Shown: positions 16,567 to 25,797, counted from the stretch's first letter. The stretch: 62,351 bases of DNA from Oligoflexia bacterium (GCA_034439615.1 JAWXAT010000017.1:1-62351); one strand, 5' to 3'. Program-made: numbers and translations. The notes: generated from the sequence alone by a model not told the origin.

Positions 16567-18402
16567 TTATTCAAGCTCTGCCCATCGTGCATAAAGTCGA
16601 TCAATTTCTTTTTGCACGACTGACATTTCTTTAGACAGTTCTTGCAAACGAGAAGCGTTAGATGCCAGTTCTGGTTTGATACTTTCGGCAGTAAGTTCAG
16701 CTAAGCGGCTCTCAGTCTTTTTAATATTTGCTTCCATTGAATCATATTCGCGCTGTTCATTAAAACCGAGTTTGCGTTTTTTCTTTGGTTGTGAGGCCGT
16801 GTAATTTTGATCTGATTGACTATTTTTTGACACCCCATTTTTGAGTAAATCTTTTAATAGTTTTTCTTGTTCGCCATGCCAAATTTCCCATTGCTCTAAA
16901 CCAATAAGTGGCATGATCATTTTCACACCATTTTCATCAACTCCAAAGGCTAATAATTTATTTGCCACCTGATCTAGAAAGTAGCGATCATGAGTTACAA
17001 GTATGACTGCACCATTAAATTCTTGAAGTACTTCTTCAAGAACATCAAGGGTGGCCATATCAAGATCGTTTGTTGGTTCATCAAGTACCAAGACATTTGC
17101 TTTTTTAAGCATCAGTTTAGCAATGAGAAGTCTACTTTGCTCACCACCGGAGAGTTTCCCCACGGCAAGACCCATTTGTTCATAGCTAAAAAGAAAACGA
17201 CTGAGATAACTTTTAATATGAACTTTTCCGCCCGCGTACTCAACGAAATCACCTTTTGGTAAAATAGTGTTTTGTACACTTATATTTAAATCGAGTGTTT
17301 CTCTGTTTTGCTCAAAGTAGGCGACCTCAAGGCGTTCAGCGTGAAAAACTATTCCAGTGTCTGGCTTTTCTTGACCCATTAAAATTCGAATCAATGTTGA
17401 TTTGCCACAACCGTTGGCACCGATAAGGCCAATGCGGCTTTTTGGTGTTAATAGTAAATCTAATTTTGGGACCACCAACTTATCGCCATATGATTTTAAT
17501 ATGCCAGTAGCTTCGATAAGTTTTTTCGGATTTTTTTCAAGATTTTGAAAATCAATACGGACAGTTGCGTTTTTATTTCTTTCAGTTAGTTCTTCAACTT
17601 GATTTTTTAAATCGCCAGCTTGTTGTATGCGTGCTTGTTGTTTTGTTTGTCTAGCCTTAGCGCCTCGCCTTAACCATTCGGTTTCACGCCTTAATGTATT
17701 TTTAAGTTTTGTTTCGTGAAGTTCTTGAGCTGACATTAAATCTTGTTTGGCATCTAGGTAAGTGGCGTAATCACCTTTAATACTTAATAAGCCACCAGCA
17801 TTACGTCTATCGAGTTCAAGTATACGATTTGAAATGCGCTGTAAAAAAAGACGATCATGTGTGATTGTTAAAGTTGCAAATTGTGATTGCGCCAGTAAAT
17901 TCTCTAGCCAAAGAATACTTTCGACATCCAAATGATTTGTAGGTTCATCTAGCAACAACAAGTCGGGCTGTTTAAGTAGTTCGCGAGCAAGGGCTACGCG
18001 TTTTTTCCATCCACCAGATAACTTTTCTACCAGTGTTTCTGGTTCTGCTTCTGAGCCACCTGAAAGTGCTAGTTTTGACATGATCTTTTGTGCTCTAGAA
18101 ATTTCTTCCCAGTCATAGGGGTCAACGGCACCTTCCATCACAGCTGATTCAACAGTAGCATTTTCTGAAAATTTTGGTACTTGCTCAAGATAACCAACGC
18201 GAAGACCCCGTTGAACAGAAAGTGTTCCCTCATCAGGGGTTACGTTACCTGCAAGTATTTTGAGGAGTGTTGATTTGCCTGCCCCATTGGGGCCAATGAG
18301 TCCGATTCTTTCTCCACTTTCAATAGAGAAAGTAATTCCACTAAACAGAGGGCGAGCTGTGAATGACTTTGTGAGTTGGTGTGCATTGATCAAGATAGAC
18401 AT
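16567..18402 (-). CDS. uup: ABC-F ATPase Uup
   Basis: 611 aa. Two ABC domains without membrane segments: Walker A GPNGAGKST and GANGCGKST, signatures LSGGWKKR and LSGGEQSR, Walker B LLLLDEPTNHLD and VLVLDEPTNDLD. The linker between them is basic and helical, and a C-terminal coiled coil (about 535-610) carries basic Lys/Arg runs. This layout is that of Uup. It is a ribosome-associated ABC-F protein linked to branched DNA tolerance and 50S assembly. It follows the TPR gene by 16 nt. Confidence 0.92.
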   Translation of the reverse strand: MSILINAHQLTKSFTARPLFSGITFSIESGERIGLIGPNGAGKSTLLKILAGNVTPDEGTLSVQRGLRVGYLEQVPKFSENATVESAVMEGAVDPYDWEEISRAQKIMSKLALSGGSEAEPETLVEKLSGGWKKRVALARELLKQPDLLLLDEPTNHLDVESILWLENLLAQSQFATLTITHDRLFLQRISNRILELDRRNAGGLLSIKGDYATYLDAKQDLMSAQELHETKLKNTLRRETEWLRRGAKARQTKQQARIQQAGDLKNQVEELTERNKNATVRIDFQNLEKNPKKLIEATGILKSYGDKLVVPKLDLLLTPKSRIGLIGANGCGKSTLIRILMGQEKPDTGIVFHAERLEVAYFEQNRETLDLNISVQNTILPKGDFVEYAGGKVHIKSYLSRFLFSYEQMGLAVGKLSGGEQSRLLIAKLMLKKANVLVLDEPTNDLDMATLDVLEEVLQEFNGAVILVTHDRYFLDQVANKLLAFGVDENGVKMIMPLIGLEQWEIWHGEQEKLLKDLLKNGVSKNSQSDQNYTASQPKKKRKLGFNEQREYDSMEANIKKTESRLAELTAESIKPELASNASRLQELSKEMSVVQKEIDRLYARWAELE

Positions 18403-18418
18403 ATCAGTTTAATCCGGC

Positions 18419-19330
18419 CTATCTTTTCTTTGAGATGTGCTGCATGCGACTTAGTTCGGCAGCTTTATTGTCGGTGTACCAACCATTGAGTGAGAGTTCT
18501 TTATAAGCTTGTTCAAAATTTGGTTTAGCTTCGTCATATCTTTTTAAAAGTTGCAGGCATTCTGCAATTTCTAAAAATACATGCCCGTTTGTTTTACCGG
18601 TAGCAGCTACTTCATTGAGTAATTCATTTTGAAATTTTAATGATTCATCAAGCCTATTGAGTGCGCGCAATGTACGCGCAATGCTCCATTTAATGGCTAA
18701 TCCAGTGGTGGCTTGTTTTGTTGATTCAGGCCTTTCCAAAGCTTTATTGAAACTCTCAAGGGCTTCTTCATACTTTCGAAAGTCAAATGCATGCCACCCG
18801 TTCATGACATATAATTGTGAAAGCCAAAGTTTGCTCGATTGATCATCTGTGGTTTCAGCAATTTCAAGTGCTTTTTTAAGCCATTCATTTTGATATTTAG
18901 GTGGTTGGCTGATTGAAAGCATTACGGCTGATTCAATAAAAAAGAAAATCTCATTTTGTTCAGCAGCTAAATTGAGTGCTTTGGTAAAATGTGTCAGTGC
19001 TTGAGAGGGATTCATCGATAGCGCAAAAAACCTACCTTGTTCTATCAAAAATCTTACTTCAGCTCGTTTAGTTGTTTTGGTGTCAGACTTAGAAATAAGA
19101 TCCCGTGCTTGTAAGAGGGTTGCGCCTACTTCTGAGAGTTTCCCCTGAAGACCTTGAACCCGTGCGAGTTGAATGAGAAGTTCTAACGAACGAAGATCCC
19201 AAACCTCTTGCTCAGTAGGAGGTAAAACTTCTCTGATTTTAAATTCAGTTGTTAAGATATCACCAAAATCCCAAAGTCCGTCAACGTCAGGAAATTGGCT
19301 TAGCAAATCACGTAAGCTTTCAACTCTCAT
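18419..19330 (-). CDS. tetratricopeptide-repeat protein
   Basis: 303 aa, no signal peptide. Repeated 34-residue helix pairs carry TPR consensus residues, clearest at ALTHFTKALNLAAEQ, YEEALESFNKALERP, LDESLKFQNELLNEV and YDEAKPNFEQAYKEL. TPR arrays act as protein-protein scaffolds. It lies 2 nt after rhlE and 16 nt before uup, so it is expressed together with RNA helicase and ribosome-factor genes. The partner is unknown. Confidence 0.8.
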   Translation of the reverse strand: MRVESLRDLLSQFPDVDGLWDFGDILTTEFKIREVLPPTEQEVWDLRSLELLIQLARVQGLQGKLSEVGATLLQARDLISKSDTKTTKRAEVRFLIEQGRFFALSMNPSQALTHFTKALNLAAEQNEIFFFIESAVMLSISQPPKYQNEWLKKALEIAETTDDQSSKLWLSQLYVMNGWHAFDFRKYEEALESFNKALERPESTKQATTGLAIKWSIARTLRALNRLDESLKFQNELLNEVAATGKTNGHVFLEIAECLQLLKRYDEAKPNFEQAYKELSLNGWYTDNKAAELSRMQHISKKR

Positions 19331-19332
19331 GA

Positions 19333-20463
19333 TTATCGTTTTGCAGTTTGGGTGTGCCCTTGAGCTCCAGCTTTTGCAAGCATGTGAGCAATTTCTTTCC
19401 AGCGACCACGCTCTTCAGGGGTTACTAGACTGAGAGCTTCACCTTCGGCTCCAGCACGTGCTGTGCGCCCAATGCGATGAACATAGTCTTCTGCACATTG
19501 TGGAAGGTCGTAGTTAATGACGTGAGCAATTTGTGGAATATCAATGCCGCGAGCTGCGAGATCTGTGGCGACAAGAATTCTAAATTTTCCACCACGAAAA
19601 CCGCTGATCGCACTGTCTCTTTGATTTTGAGTTCTGCCGCCATGAATGCGATTCACTTGATGGCCATCTTCTGTAAGTTGTCGAGCCAAACGATCTGTGC
19701 GGTGTTTGGTTCTTGCGAAAATAAGAATTGAACCAGCTCGAGCGTTAAGCTCATTGTTTAGAACTTCATTCTTTTTAACGTTAGTAGTTTGAATCATGGC
19801 CTGTTGAATTTTCTTAACTGGTTGAGAAACAGGGCCAACACTTACGCGAACAGGGTCTTTTAAATATTTTGATGCTAATTTTTGAATGTCAGGTGGAAGA
19901 GTTGCTGAGAAAAACAAAGTCTGTCTTTGGCTCGGTAAAAATCTTAAGATCTGTGCGAGTTGTTCAGCAAAACCCATATCGAGCATGCGATCAGCTTCAT
20001 CGAGAACTAAAATATCAGTTCCGAAAAGTGAAACGGTTCCACGTTTCAAGTGATCAACAAGTCTGCCTGGGGTGGCTACGATTATTCTTGGTTTATTTTG
20101 AATCATGCGAATTTGTTTTGGCATGGGTGCACCACCCATTAAAAGTGCGAGTTTAATTTCAGGAAGTTTTTTTGTAAGTTGACCAACGACCTCAGTGATT
20201 TGCGCAGCGATTTCGCGGGTAGGTACTAAAATCAATGCATTTTTTTTGTTATTTTTTTCAAGCTTAGCAATAATCGGAATACAAAACGCTGCGGTTTTAC
20301 CAGTTCCTGTTTGTGCAGAACCAATCACATCACGATTAGAAAGTGCTGCGGGAATAGCTTGCGCTTGAATTGGTGTGGGATGTTTATAACCCATTTGTTC
20401 TAATGCTTGGTGAAGACCTGGTGATAAAGCGAAATCTTTAAAAGACTGAATAATATCAGACAT
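19333..20463 (-). CDS. rhlE: DEAD-box RNA helicase, RhlE-like
   Basis: 376 aa, a minimal two-domain helicase. Q motif YKHPTPIQAQAIP, I AQTGTGKT, Ia [53 protein letters not shown]. The DEADRMLDMGF segment and short tail are typical of RhlE, which remodels rRNA during ribosome maturation. The upstream AGAGGT gives a clear start. First gene of the rhlE-TPR-uup run. Confidence 0.92.
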   Translation of the reverse strand: MSDIIQSFKDFALSPGLHQALEQMGYKHPTPIQAQAIPAALSNRDVIGSAQTGTGKTAAFCIPIIAKLEKNNKKNALILVPTREIAAQITEVVGQLTKKLPEIKLALLMGGAPMPKQIRMIQNKPRIIVATPGRLVDHLKRGTVSLFGTDILVLDEADRMLDMGFAEQLAQILRFLPSQRQTLFFSATLPPDIQKLASKYLKDPVRVSVGPVSQPVKKIQQAMIQTTNVKKNEVLNNELNARAGSILIFARTKHRTDRLARQLTEDGHQVNRIHGGRTQNQRDSAISGFRGGKFRILVATDLAARGIDIPQIAHVINYDLPQCAEDYVHRIGRTARAGAEGEALSLVTPEERGRWKEIAHMLAKAGAQGHTQTAKR

Positions 20464-20606
20464 TTGTATTACCTCTTTTAGCTATGGTCAGCTCAAAGAG
20501 GAAATAAGCACAAAGGCTAAAAACTCGAAGAGTAGACATTCAAAATAAGGCCAATTAGTACCATGCGCATGATTAATTAGATAGGTGATAATTGGGCACG
20601 CAGAGA

Positions 20607-21839
20607 TTACAAGAGGATCTCGCCAACTTTGTCTAATAATCCTGCGGTGGTATAAGGTTTTTCCAAAAAATATGAACTGTCTTGTTTTACTCCATAACGT
20701 TCGAGTTCACCCTCTGGGTATCCTGAAAGATATAAAACTTTAATTTTTGTATTTGGATAATGCTTATTGATGTACTGAATTAATGCGGGGCCTGTCATTT
20801 CAGGCATGATGACGTCGGTAATAATTAACGCAATTTCTAAATTGGTGCTTTTTAATAATTCAAAAGCTTCTTTTCCATTTTTGGCTTCAATAACATTATA
20901 GCCTTTCATGTGCAAAAGTTCTGCAGTAACAATTCTTAATTGTTCTTCGTCTTCAACGAGTAAAATGTTTTGATTATTTATTAAGTACGGTAATGAAGAT
21001 CCTTTGGATTCATGTGTTTTAAAATCTCGTGTTTGAGAAGCTGGAAAATAAATATTAAAACTTGTTCCATTATTGACTGAGCTTTCAACGGAAATGTCTC
21101 CGCCTGTTTGTCTCACAATACCAAAAACAGTGGAGAGCCCAAGCCCTGTTCCTGAACCTTTGTTTTTTGTAGTGAAAAAGGGTTCAAAAACATGACTTAG
21201 AATTTCTTTCGGTATTCCGCAGCCATCATCTGTCACTGTAAGTGTAAAGAAGTTGCCGGGCTTTAATTGTAATGCGCGCTCGCTAATTTGTGCATCAGTG
21301 AGGTCTGTATTTGAAACCTGCAGATTGATTTTTCCTCCATGAAAAATGGCATCGCGAGCATTAACGATGAGATTTAAAATGGTTTGTTCAATTTGACTTT
21401 GATCAGCTCGAATAATTGCAGGGGTAGTGCAGAGTTGGGTGGTGAGTTTGATATCTTCGCTCACAACACGCATGAGCATTTTTTGCATGTCGTGTGCAAT
21501 AATATTGAAATCAATATCATTAATTTCAAAAGCTTGTTTACGACTGAAAGCTAATATTTGTCGTGTAAGGCGAGCTGCTCTGTGTGACGTTTCTTTGATA
21601 GATTGAAGTTTGTTAATAAGTGATTTGTCTTTAGTGCTCACTAGGGCTTGTTCGGCATGAAGAAGTATGACTCCAAGCATGTTATTAAAGTCGTGGGCAA
21701 TACCACCAGCAAATCGACCCATGGCTTCCATTTTTTGGGATTGCCTGAATTGCATTTCAAGTTTTTTCATTTCAGAGAGATCTAACGCAAAGATAATTAT
21801 TTCAGTGCCTTCAGAGTGTACCAAAACTCCCGTTGTCAT
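20607..21839 (-). CDS. hybrid histidine kinase, kinase and receiver part (5' part separated by a frameshift)
   Basis: 410 aa as read from the ATG at 21839. Contains the end of a PAS domain, a HisKA dimerisation domain with phosphoacceptor His in GGIAHDFNNMLGVIL, a HATPase_c domain (N box NLIVNARDAI, G1 DDGCGIP, G2 GTGLGLSTVFGI) and a C-terminal receiver domain (DDE-like ILLVEDEEQ, phospho-Asp in ALIITDVIMPE, Lys in FLEKPY). The ATG overlaps the upstream stop as TAATG. The frame continues open and conserved upstream of this ATG (PYEKEYICKDGSRVPV, normal PAS sequence), so the real protein began much earlier. See the PAS part at 21839-22729 and the fragment at 22689-22817. Confidence 0.85.
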   Translation of the reverse strand: MTTGVLVHSEGTEIIIFALDLSEMKKLEMQFRQSQKMEAMGRFAGGIAHDFNNMLGVILLHAEQALVSTKDKSLINKLQSIKETSHRAARLTRQILAFSRKQAFEINDIDFNIIAHDMQKMLMRVVSEDIKLTTQLCTTPAIIRADQSQIEQTILNLIVNARDAIFHGGKINLQVSNTDLTDAQISERALQLKPGNFFTLTVTDDGCGIPKEILSHVFEPFFTTKNKGSGTGLGLSTVFGIVRQTGGDISVESSVNNGTSFNIYFPASQTRDFKTHESKGSSLPYLINNQNILLVEDEEQLRIVTAELLHMKGYNVIEAKNGKEAFELLKSTNLEIALIITDVIMPEMTGPALIQYINKHYPNTKIKVLYLSGYPEGELERYGVKQDSSYFLEKPYTTAGLLDKVGEILL

Positions 21840-22729
21840 TACTGGTACTCGACTACCGTCTTTGCAGATGTATTCTTTTTCGTAGGGGGGAAAGCTGCCG
21901 GTTTAAGAAATGTATCGTTGGCTTCAAGAATTTTGCCTTCTACATTTGCTATGCTAATAGACATGGCCAGAGAATTAAAAAGTTTGAGAAATCTTTCTTC
22001 AATCCGACGAAGTGTTTGTTCATTAAGTTTTAACTCTGTTACGTCTTGGGTGATCCCGATCATTCGCAAAGGCTTACTTGATTGATCTTTGATAACCTCA
22101 GCGCGTAATCTCAGCCATTTTACATCCCCAGAAGGTTGAATAATTCTGTGATCAGCAATAAAGGGTTTATTATTTTGTATTGCTTCTTGGCTCGCTCTAT
22201 GAACTTTTTCTCGATCTTCGGGGTGAACATACGAAAAAAAATCAGAAACACGTAAAGGTTTCTTCTCATCTACACCAAACATACTATAGATCTGTTTTGA
22301 CCACTTTAATGAATCGGAATTATTTGGCCCTGATACCCAACTTCCGATTTGGCCTGCTTTTTGTGCTTCTTCGAGGAAGAACTGATATTCAGTGAGTTGC
22401 TCTTGATGCTCAAGTTCTTTGGTGGCATCACGAAAAACAAAAATTATAAAACGTACTATATCAGCGGTATCAAAAATCGGGAAAATAGATGTCTCTATTG
22501 CTAATTTTTTAGTCTCTGAATCAACCCACGTTATTGGTAATTTAATTGAATGACCCTTAAATGCATCTGTGATTTTTTCTTTATGACTGATGAGGAGGCC
22601 ATGTTCATCTTTGAGAATATTATAATTGTGGATTGGTTCGTGGCCAAAGAGATTAATATACGTTTGATTAACTAAAAGACTTTTACCATCAGGTGAAAAA
22701 ACTTGAAGGCACCACGGGTGCAAAGGCAA
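21839..22729 (-). CDS. PAS-domain part of the same histidine kinase, frameshifted at both ends
   Basis: 296 aa from a TTG start. It holds most of a first PAS domain (VFSPDGKSLLVNQTYINLFG), a second PAS with its PAC segment (IGSWVSGPNN to MIGITQDVTELK) and the beginning of a third (FLKLFNSLAMSISIANVEG). It ends abnormally right after a run of six C on the coding strand (plus-strand G6 at 21885-21890). One more base there would join it in frame to the kinase part. Its 5' end is also artificial, because the natural PAS start lies in another frame. The whole gene (22817-20607) would be about 740 codons: three PAS, HisKA, HATPase, receiver. Confidence 0.75.
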   Translation of the reverse strand: MPLHPWCLQVFSPDGKSLLVNQTYINLFGHEPIHNYNILKDEHGLLISHKEKITDAFKGHSIKLPITWVDSETKKLAIETSIFPIFDTADIVRFIIFVFRDATKELEHQEQLTEYQFFLEEAQKAGQIGSWVSGPNNSDSLKWSKQIYSMFGVDEKKPLRVSDFFSYVHPEDREKVHRASQEAIQNNKPFIADHRIIQPSGDVKWLRLRAEVIKDQSSKPLRMIGITQDVTELKLNEQTLRRIEERFLKLFNSLAMSISIANVEGKILEANDTFLKPAAFPPTKKNTSAKTVVEYQ

Positions 22730-22817
22730 AACACCCCTCTAAAAATGTCAGAGGATCTTCAACTGTTTTGAGTTTCGCGCGTAATTCATGAAGCTTGTTC
22801 AAATATTTCCAGTACAT
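22689..22817 (-). pseudogene. 5' fragment of the frameshifted histidine kinase
   Basis: From the ATG at 22817 a short frame reads MYWKYLNKLHELRAKL and then TVEDPLTFLEGCFAFAP before going out of frame. Removing one base from GGG at 22716-22718 (CCC on the coding strand) continues it as FAPWCLQVFSPDGKS, an ordinary PAS-domain beginning, in the frame of the next segment. This supports a single original gene with a one-base insertion here. Confidence 0.6.
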
Positions 22818-23011
22818 TAAAATTGTTTAGATAGATTAAAGTGTATGAGCATACTTGATTTTAGTTAAAGACTTATTTTAAGAAATCAGACGAAAATAAG
22901 GTTGTCACCATACAATTTACGGGGCATACAGTCACGTTTTATGCGGCGTATCCAGTTGATAAAATCATTTGAGTATTTCTCCAGTATAAAGATATAGGTT
23001 TAGCATTAATT

Positions 23012-23371
23012 ATGAAAAATACACGACTTGTTTATTCTACAGATCCATTACTTAATCAGAAATGTCCCAAGTGTAAAGAGCTTGTGCCAGAATGCATTTG
23101 TGTTTCAGAGCCAGATGTAAAGAATTATAAATTTATTGCTGTGATGCGCATGGAAAAATCAGGACGCAAAGGCAAAACTGTCACGGTAATTGATCAATTG
23201 CCAAAGCAAGAAATATTCTTACGTGAACTCACAACAGAACTAAAAAAGAAGTGTGGGTCGGGTGGGACGTATCTTATGGATGGCAAAGAAGGTGTTATTG
23301 AAATCCAAGGTGATAAACGAGAACAAGTAAGGTTTGTGCTTGAGAAAAAAGGTATTAAAGTTAAGGGCTGA
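23012..23371 (+). CDS. yciH: SUI1/eIF1-like translation factor (YciH)
   Basis: 119 aa. An N-terminal CPKC...CIC cluster (C18, C21, C29, C31) resembles a zinc knuckle. It is followed by the SUI1 fold: VAVMRMEKSGRKGKTVTVIDQL, a LTTELKKKCGSGGTYL block and IEIQGDKREQV. Bacterial YciH resembles eukaryotic eIF1 and influences start-codon fidelity and stress translation. It is convergent with rluF, with only 2 nt between the stop codons. Confidence 0.92.
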   Translation: MKNTRLVYSTDPLLNQKCPKCKELVPECICVSEPDVKNYKFIAVMRMEKSGRKGKTVTVIDQLPKQEIFLRELTTELKKKCGSGGTYLMDGKEGVIEIQGDKREQVRFVLEKKGIKVKG

Positions 23372-23373
23372 AA

Positions 23374-24108
23374 TTATTCTTCAAGTTCTAAAGTGTCAGG
23401 TGTCGTAACTGCTTTTGTATCGACTAAAGAATTTTTAAGAGTTTCTAGTTGGTCTTTAGGAATATCTCGCCATTCGCCAAATTTTAGATCGCCCAGTTTA
23501 ATATTCATAATTCTAATTCTTTGTAGATTTTTAACCACAGCATCTAAGGCTTCACACATGCGTCTGATCTGGCGGTTTTTTCCTTCAGTTAGAATAATTG
23601 AAAATGTATTTCCTTTGATTTTTTGAGTTTTGCAAGGAAGGGTCACATAATCGCCAATATCTACGCCTTTTGACATTTTGCTAATAAAGGCATCGTCTAC
23701 AGGGCGATTGATCTCAACAACATATTCTTTTTCATGACCAAATTGAGCACGTAGAATTTTATTTACTATATCACCATCGTTGGTCAGAAAAATCAGGCCC
23801 GTAGAGTCTTTATCCAGACGCCCTATCGGAAACACCCTGAGTGAATGCTTAACCGCATCAATGATGTTTTTGTCTATTCTTTGATCCGTTGTGCTCGTTA
23901 TGCCGCGGGGCTTATTGTACATAATGTAGGTTTTTGGGGGAGAAAAGGCGATGGTTTTACCATCAAGGGTAATTTGGTCGGTTTCGCTAACTTGATCACC
24001 CAAAACCGCTATACGGCCATTGATTTTGACGCGCTTTTCCTCAATGAGTTTATCGGCCTGACGGCGTGAGCAGTAACCCTGATCTGTAAAAAATTTATTA
24101 ATACGCAT
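23374..24108 (-). CDS. rluF: 23S rRNA pseudouridine synthase RluF-type
   Basis: 244 aa from the ATG at 24108 (MRINKFFTDQGYCSRRQAD), the conserved family start. S4 RNA-binding domain at about 1-60. The catalytic domain has GRLDKDSTGLIFLTNDGD with the catalytic Asp (about 105), and LTEGKNRQIRRMCEAL. The RsuA/RluB/RluE/RluF family isomerises uridines in rRNA. The CSRR and GITSTT features favour RluF (U2604 in E. coli numbering). The C-terminus has an extra 15-20 residues. Confidence 0.88.
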   Translation of the reverse strand: MRINKFFTDQGYCSRRQADKLIEEKRVKINGRIAVLGDQVSETDQITLDGKTIAFSPPKTYIMYNKPRGITSTTDQRIDKNIIDAVKHSLRVFPIGRLDKDSTGLIFLTNDGDIVNKILRAQFGHEKEYVVEINRPVDDAFISKMSKGVDIGDYVTLPCKTQKIKGNTFSIILTEGKNRQIRRMCEALDAVVKNLQRIRIMNIKLGDLKFGEWRDIPKDQLETLKNSLVDTKAVTTPDTLELEE

Positions 24109-24188
24109 AGGAAGCACAAATAGCGGAAAATATTCTTCTAGGGAAGTGTAATGGTTGCATCCTCGTGGAACTGTGAGATTATAGGTAG

Positions 24189-24644
24189 ATGAAGAATATT
24201 CAATTAGTGCCTATAGCGTTAAGTGGTCATCCTGAAAGAGCGAATTTAGAATTGCCTGATGAGGCAAAAGCTATTTGCTCACAACTGCCTTCGTACTATG
24301 ATCGGATGGATTATTTTCCACCCTGGATCTGGTATTTGGCGGTTGAAGAATCAACAGTCTTAGGAACATGCGCCTTTAAGACTCCACCGCGCGATAACAA
24401 AGTTGAAATCGCCTATTACACTTTCGGTAAAAATGTGGGCCAAGGCGTTGCAACACTAATGGTCACTAAACTTATTGAAATTGCACAAAAGAAAAAGCCT
24501 GGGATTATTGTTTATGCCCAGACTCTTCCGAAAGAAAATGCCTCAACAAAAGTTCTCACAAAACTTAACTTCACCCATATTGGAATGGTTAAACATCCAA
24601 CTGATGGTGATGTTTGGGAATGGCATCTGCTTCCCATAGCCTAA
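24189..24644 (+). CDS. GNAT-family acetyltransferase
   Basis: 151 aa. GNAT fold with the acetyl-CoA loop GKNVGQGVAT (about 94-103), preceded by the central strand VEIAYYTF and followed by KENASTKVLTKLNFTHIG, the RimJ/RimL-type ending. Substrate unknown. It is divergent from rluF and convergent with the GST gene. Confidence 0.85.
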   Translation: MKNIQLVPIALSGHPERANLELPDEAKAICSQLPSYYDRMDYFPPWIWYLAVEESTVLGTCAFKTPPRDNKVEIAYYTFGKNVGQGVATLMVTKLIEIAQKKKPGIIVYAQTLPKENASTKVLTKLNFTHIGMVKHPTDGDVWEWHLLPIA

Positions 24645-24646
24645 AA

Positions 24647-25249
24647 TTATTTAATAAAACCTTCGGTTTTTAATGTCGCCACAGTAGCTGGGCGGGTTTT
24701 CATTTTTTCCATAAATCCTAAGAGCTCGGGAGTTTTTGTGAGTTCAAGTTTGTGGTATCGAGCCCAGTTGAGCATCGTAAATAAATAGGCGTCAGCGATT
24801 GTGTAATCACCCATCAAAAAAGATTTTGTGCCTAATTGCTTTGCTACATAAGCAAACTTTTCTTCAAGTGTGGCCCGAGTAGTTTTAACAATCTCTTCTG
24901 GATAACTACCAACCCAAAGCACGCCAAAACCTTTATGGATTTCTGAAGAAATGTAATTGAGCCATTCTTGACAACGATAACGCTCAAGGGTTCCAGCTTT
25001 GGGGATTAATTTTTTATCAGGAGCTTGGTCAGCGATGTACTGCATAATTACTGCAGCTTCAGTTAGAATTTCGCCATTGTCCAATTCAAGTACTGGTACA
25101 TAACCTTTTGGATTCACTTGAGTGAAGTCACCTTTTTTGTAATGGCCAGTTACAAGATTAACAGGCTCGACAGTAAAGGTAAGTCCACTTTCGTTGAGTA
25201 CATAGTGTGGGGCTTGAGAGCAAGCACCTGGGCTAAAATAAAGTTTCAT
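24647..25249 (-). CDS. gstA: glutathione S-transferase, beta-class-like
   Basis: 200 aa, full length. N-terminal thioredoxin fold MKLYFSPGACSQAPHYVL has the Cys10-type active region of beta-class GSTs, then NPKGYVPVLELDNGEILTEAAVIMQYIAD (cis-Pro loop and the conserved E-[AS] glutathione site), and an all-helical C-terminal domain (FLMGDYTIADAYLF). Detoxifies electrophiles and peroxides. AAGGAG precedes the ATG. It follows the exported peroxiredoxin gene by 32 nt on the same strand, consistent with a shared oxidative-stress role. Confidence 0.93.
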   Translation of the reverse strand: MKLYFSPGACSQAPHYVLNESGLTFTVEPVNLVTGHYKKGDFTQVNPKGYVPVLELDNGEILTEAAVIMQYIADQAPDKKLIPKAGTLERYRCQEWLNYISSEIHKGFGVLWVGSYPEEIVKTTRATLEEKFAYVAKQLGTKSFLMGDYTIADAYLFTMLNWARYHKLELTKTPELLGFMEKMKTRPATVATLKTEGFIK

Positions 25250-25281
25250 ATTAGTCTCCTTCTAAAATTAACTTGTGAATA

Positions 25282-25797
25282 TCATGCGCCTTTGAGGGTT
25301 TTGATTTTTTTTGCTACTTCGTCTGCATCTTTAATGGGGTCTACTTTATTATTGATCGTGCGAATCTTTAGGCTTGGATCAATGATGAAGGTCCAACGTT
25401 TTGACATGTCAATCACAGGCATTTTTGCGCCGTAGGCATTAATGATTTCCACTTTTGGATCAGCAAGTAAAGTAAAGTTGAGATTGTGCTTTTTATGAAA
25501 CTTACTCAGCTCACTTACTTCATCAGCACTTATACCAAATACATCTGCATCCAATGCGCGAATTGATTTGATTGCATCACGAAAAGCACAGGCTTGTTTT
25601 GTGCAGCCGGGTGTTTCTGCTTTAGGGTAAAAATAAAGGACAGTCCATTTACCTTTACGTGATGCGAGGTCAAAGTTATTTCCTTCATGGGTTTTTGTCT
25701 TAAACAGGGGGGCAAGATCATCTGTTTTAAGTTCTATTGCTAAGCAATTGACGCTTAAAGTGGATAAAAATAGAGCTATAATTAGTTGTTTTGCCAT
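25282..25797 (-). CDS. bcp: exported Bcp-type peroxiredoxin
   Basis: 171 aa. Residues 1-20 form a signal peptide (LFLSTLSVNCLA), unlike cytoplasmic Bcp. The mature domain has VLYFYPKAETPGCTKQACAFRD with the peroxidatic Cys and, five residues on, a second Cys (1-Cys/atypical 2-Cys pattern), then GISADEVSELSKF and a WTFIIDP core. It reduces peroxides with thioredoxin-like donors. Periplasmic placement suggests defence against external peroxide. Confidence 0.92.
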   Translation of the reverse strand: MAKQLIIALFLSTLSVNCLAIELKTDDLAPLFKTKTHEGNNFDLASRKGKWTVLYFYPKAETPGCTKQACAFRDAIKSIRALDADVFGISADEVSELSKFHKKHNLNFTLLADPKVEIINAYGAKMPVIDMSKRWTFIIDPSLKIRTINNKVDPIKDADEVAKKIKTLKGA

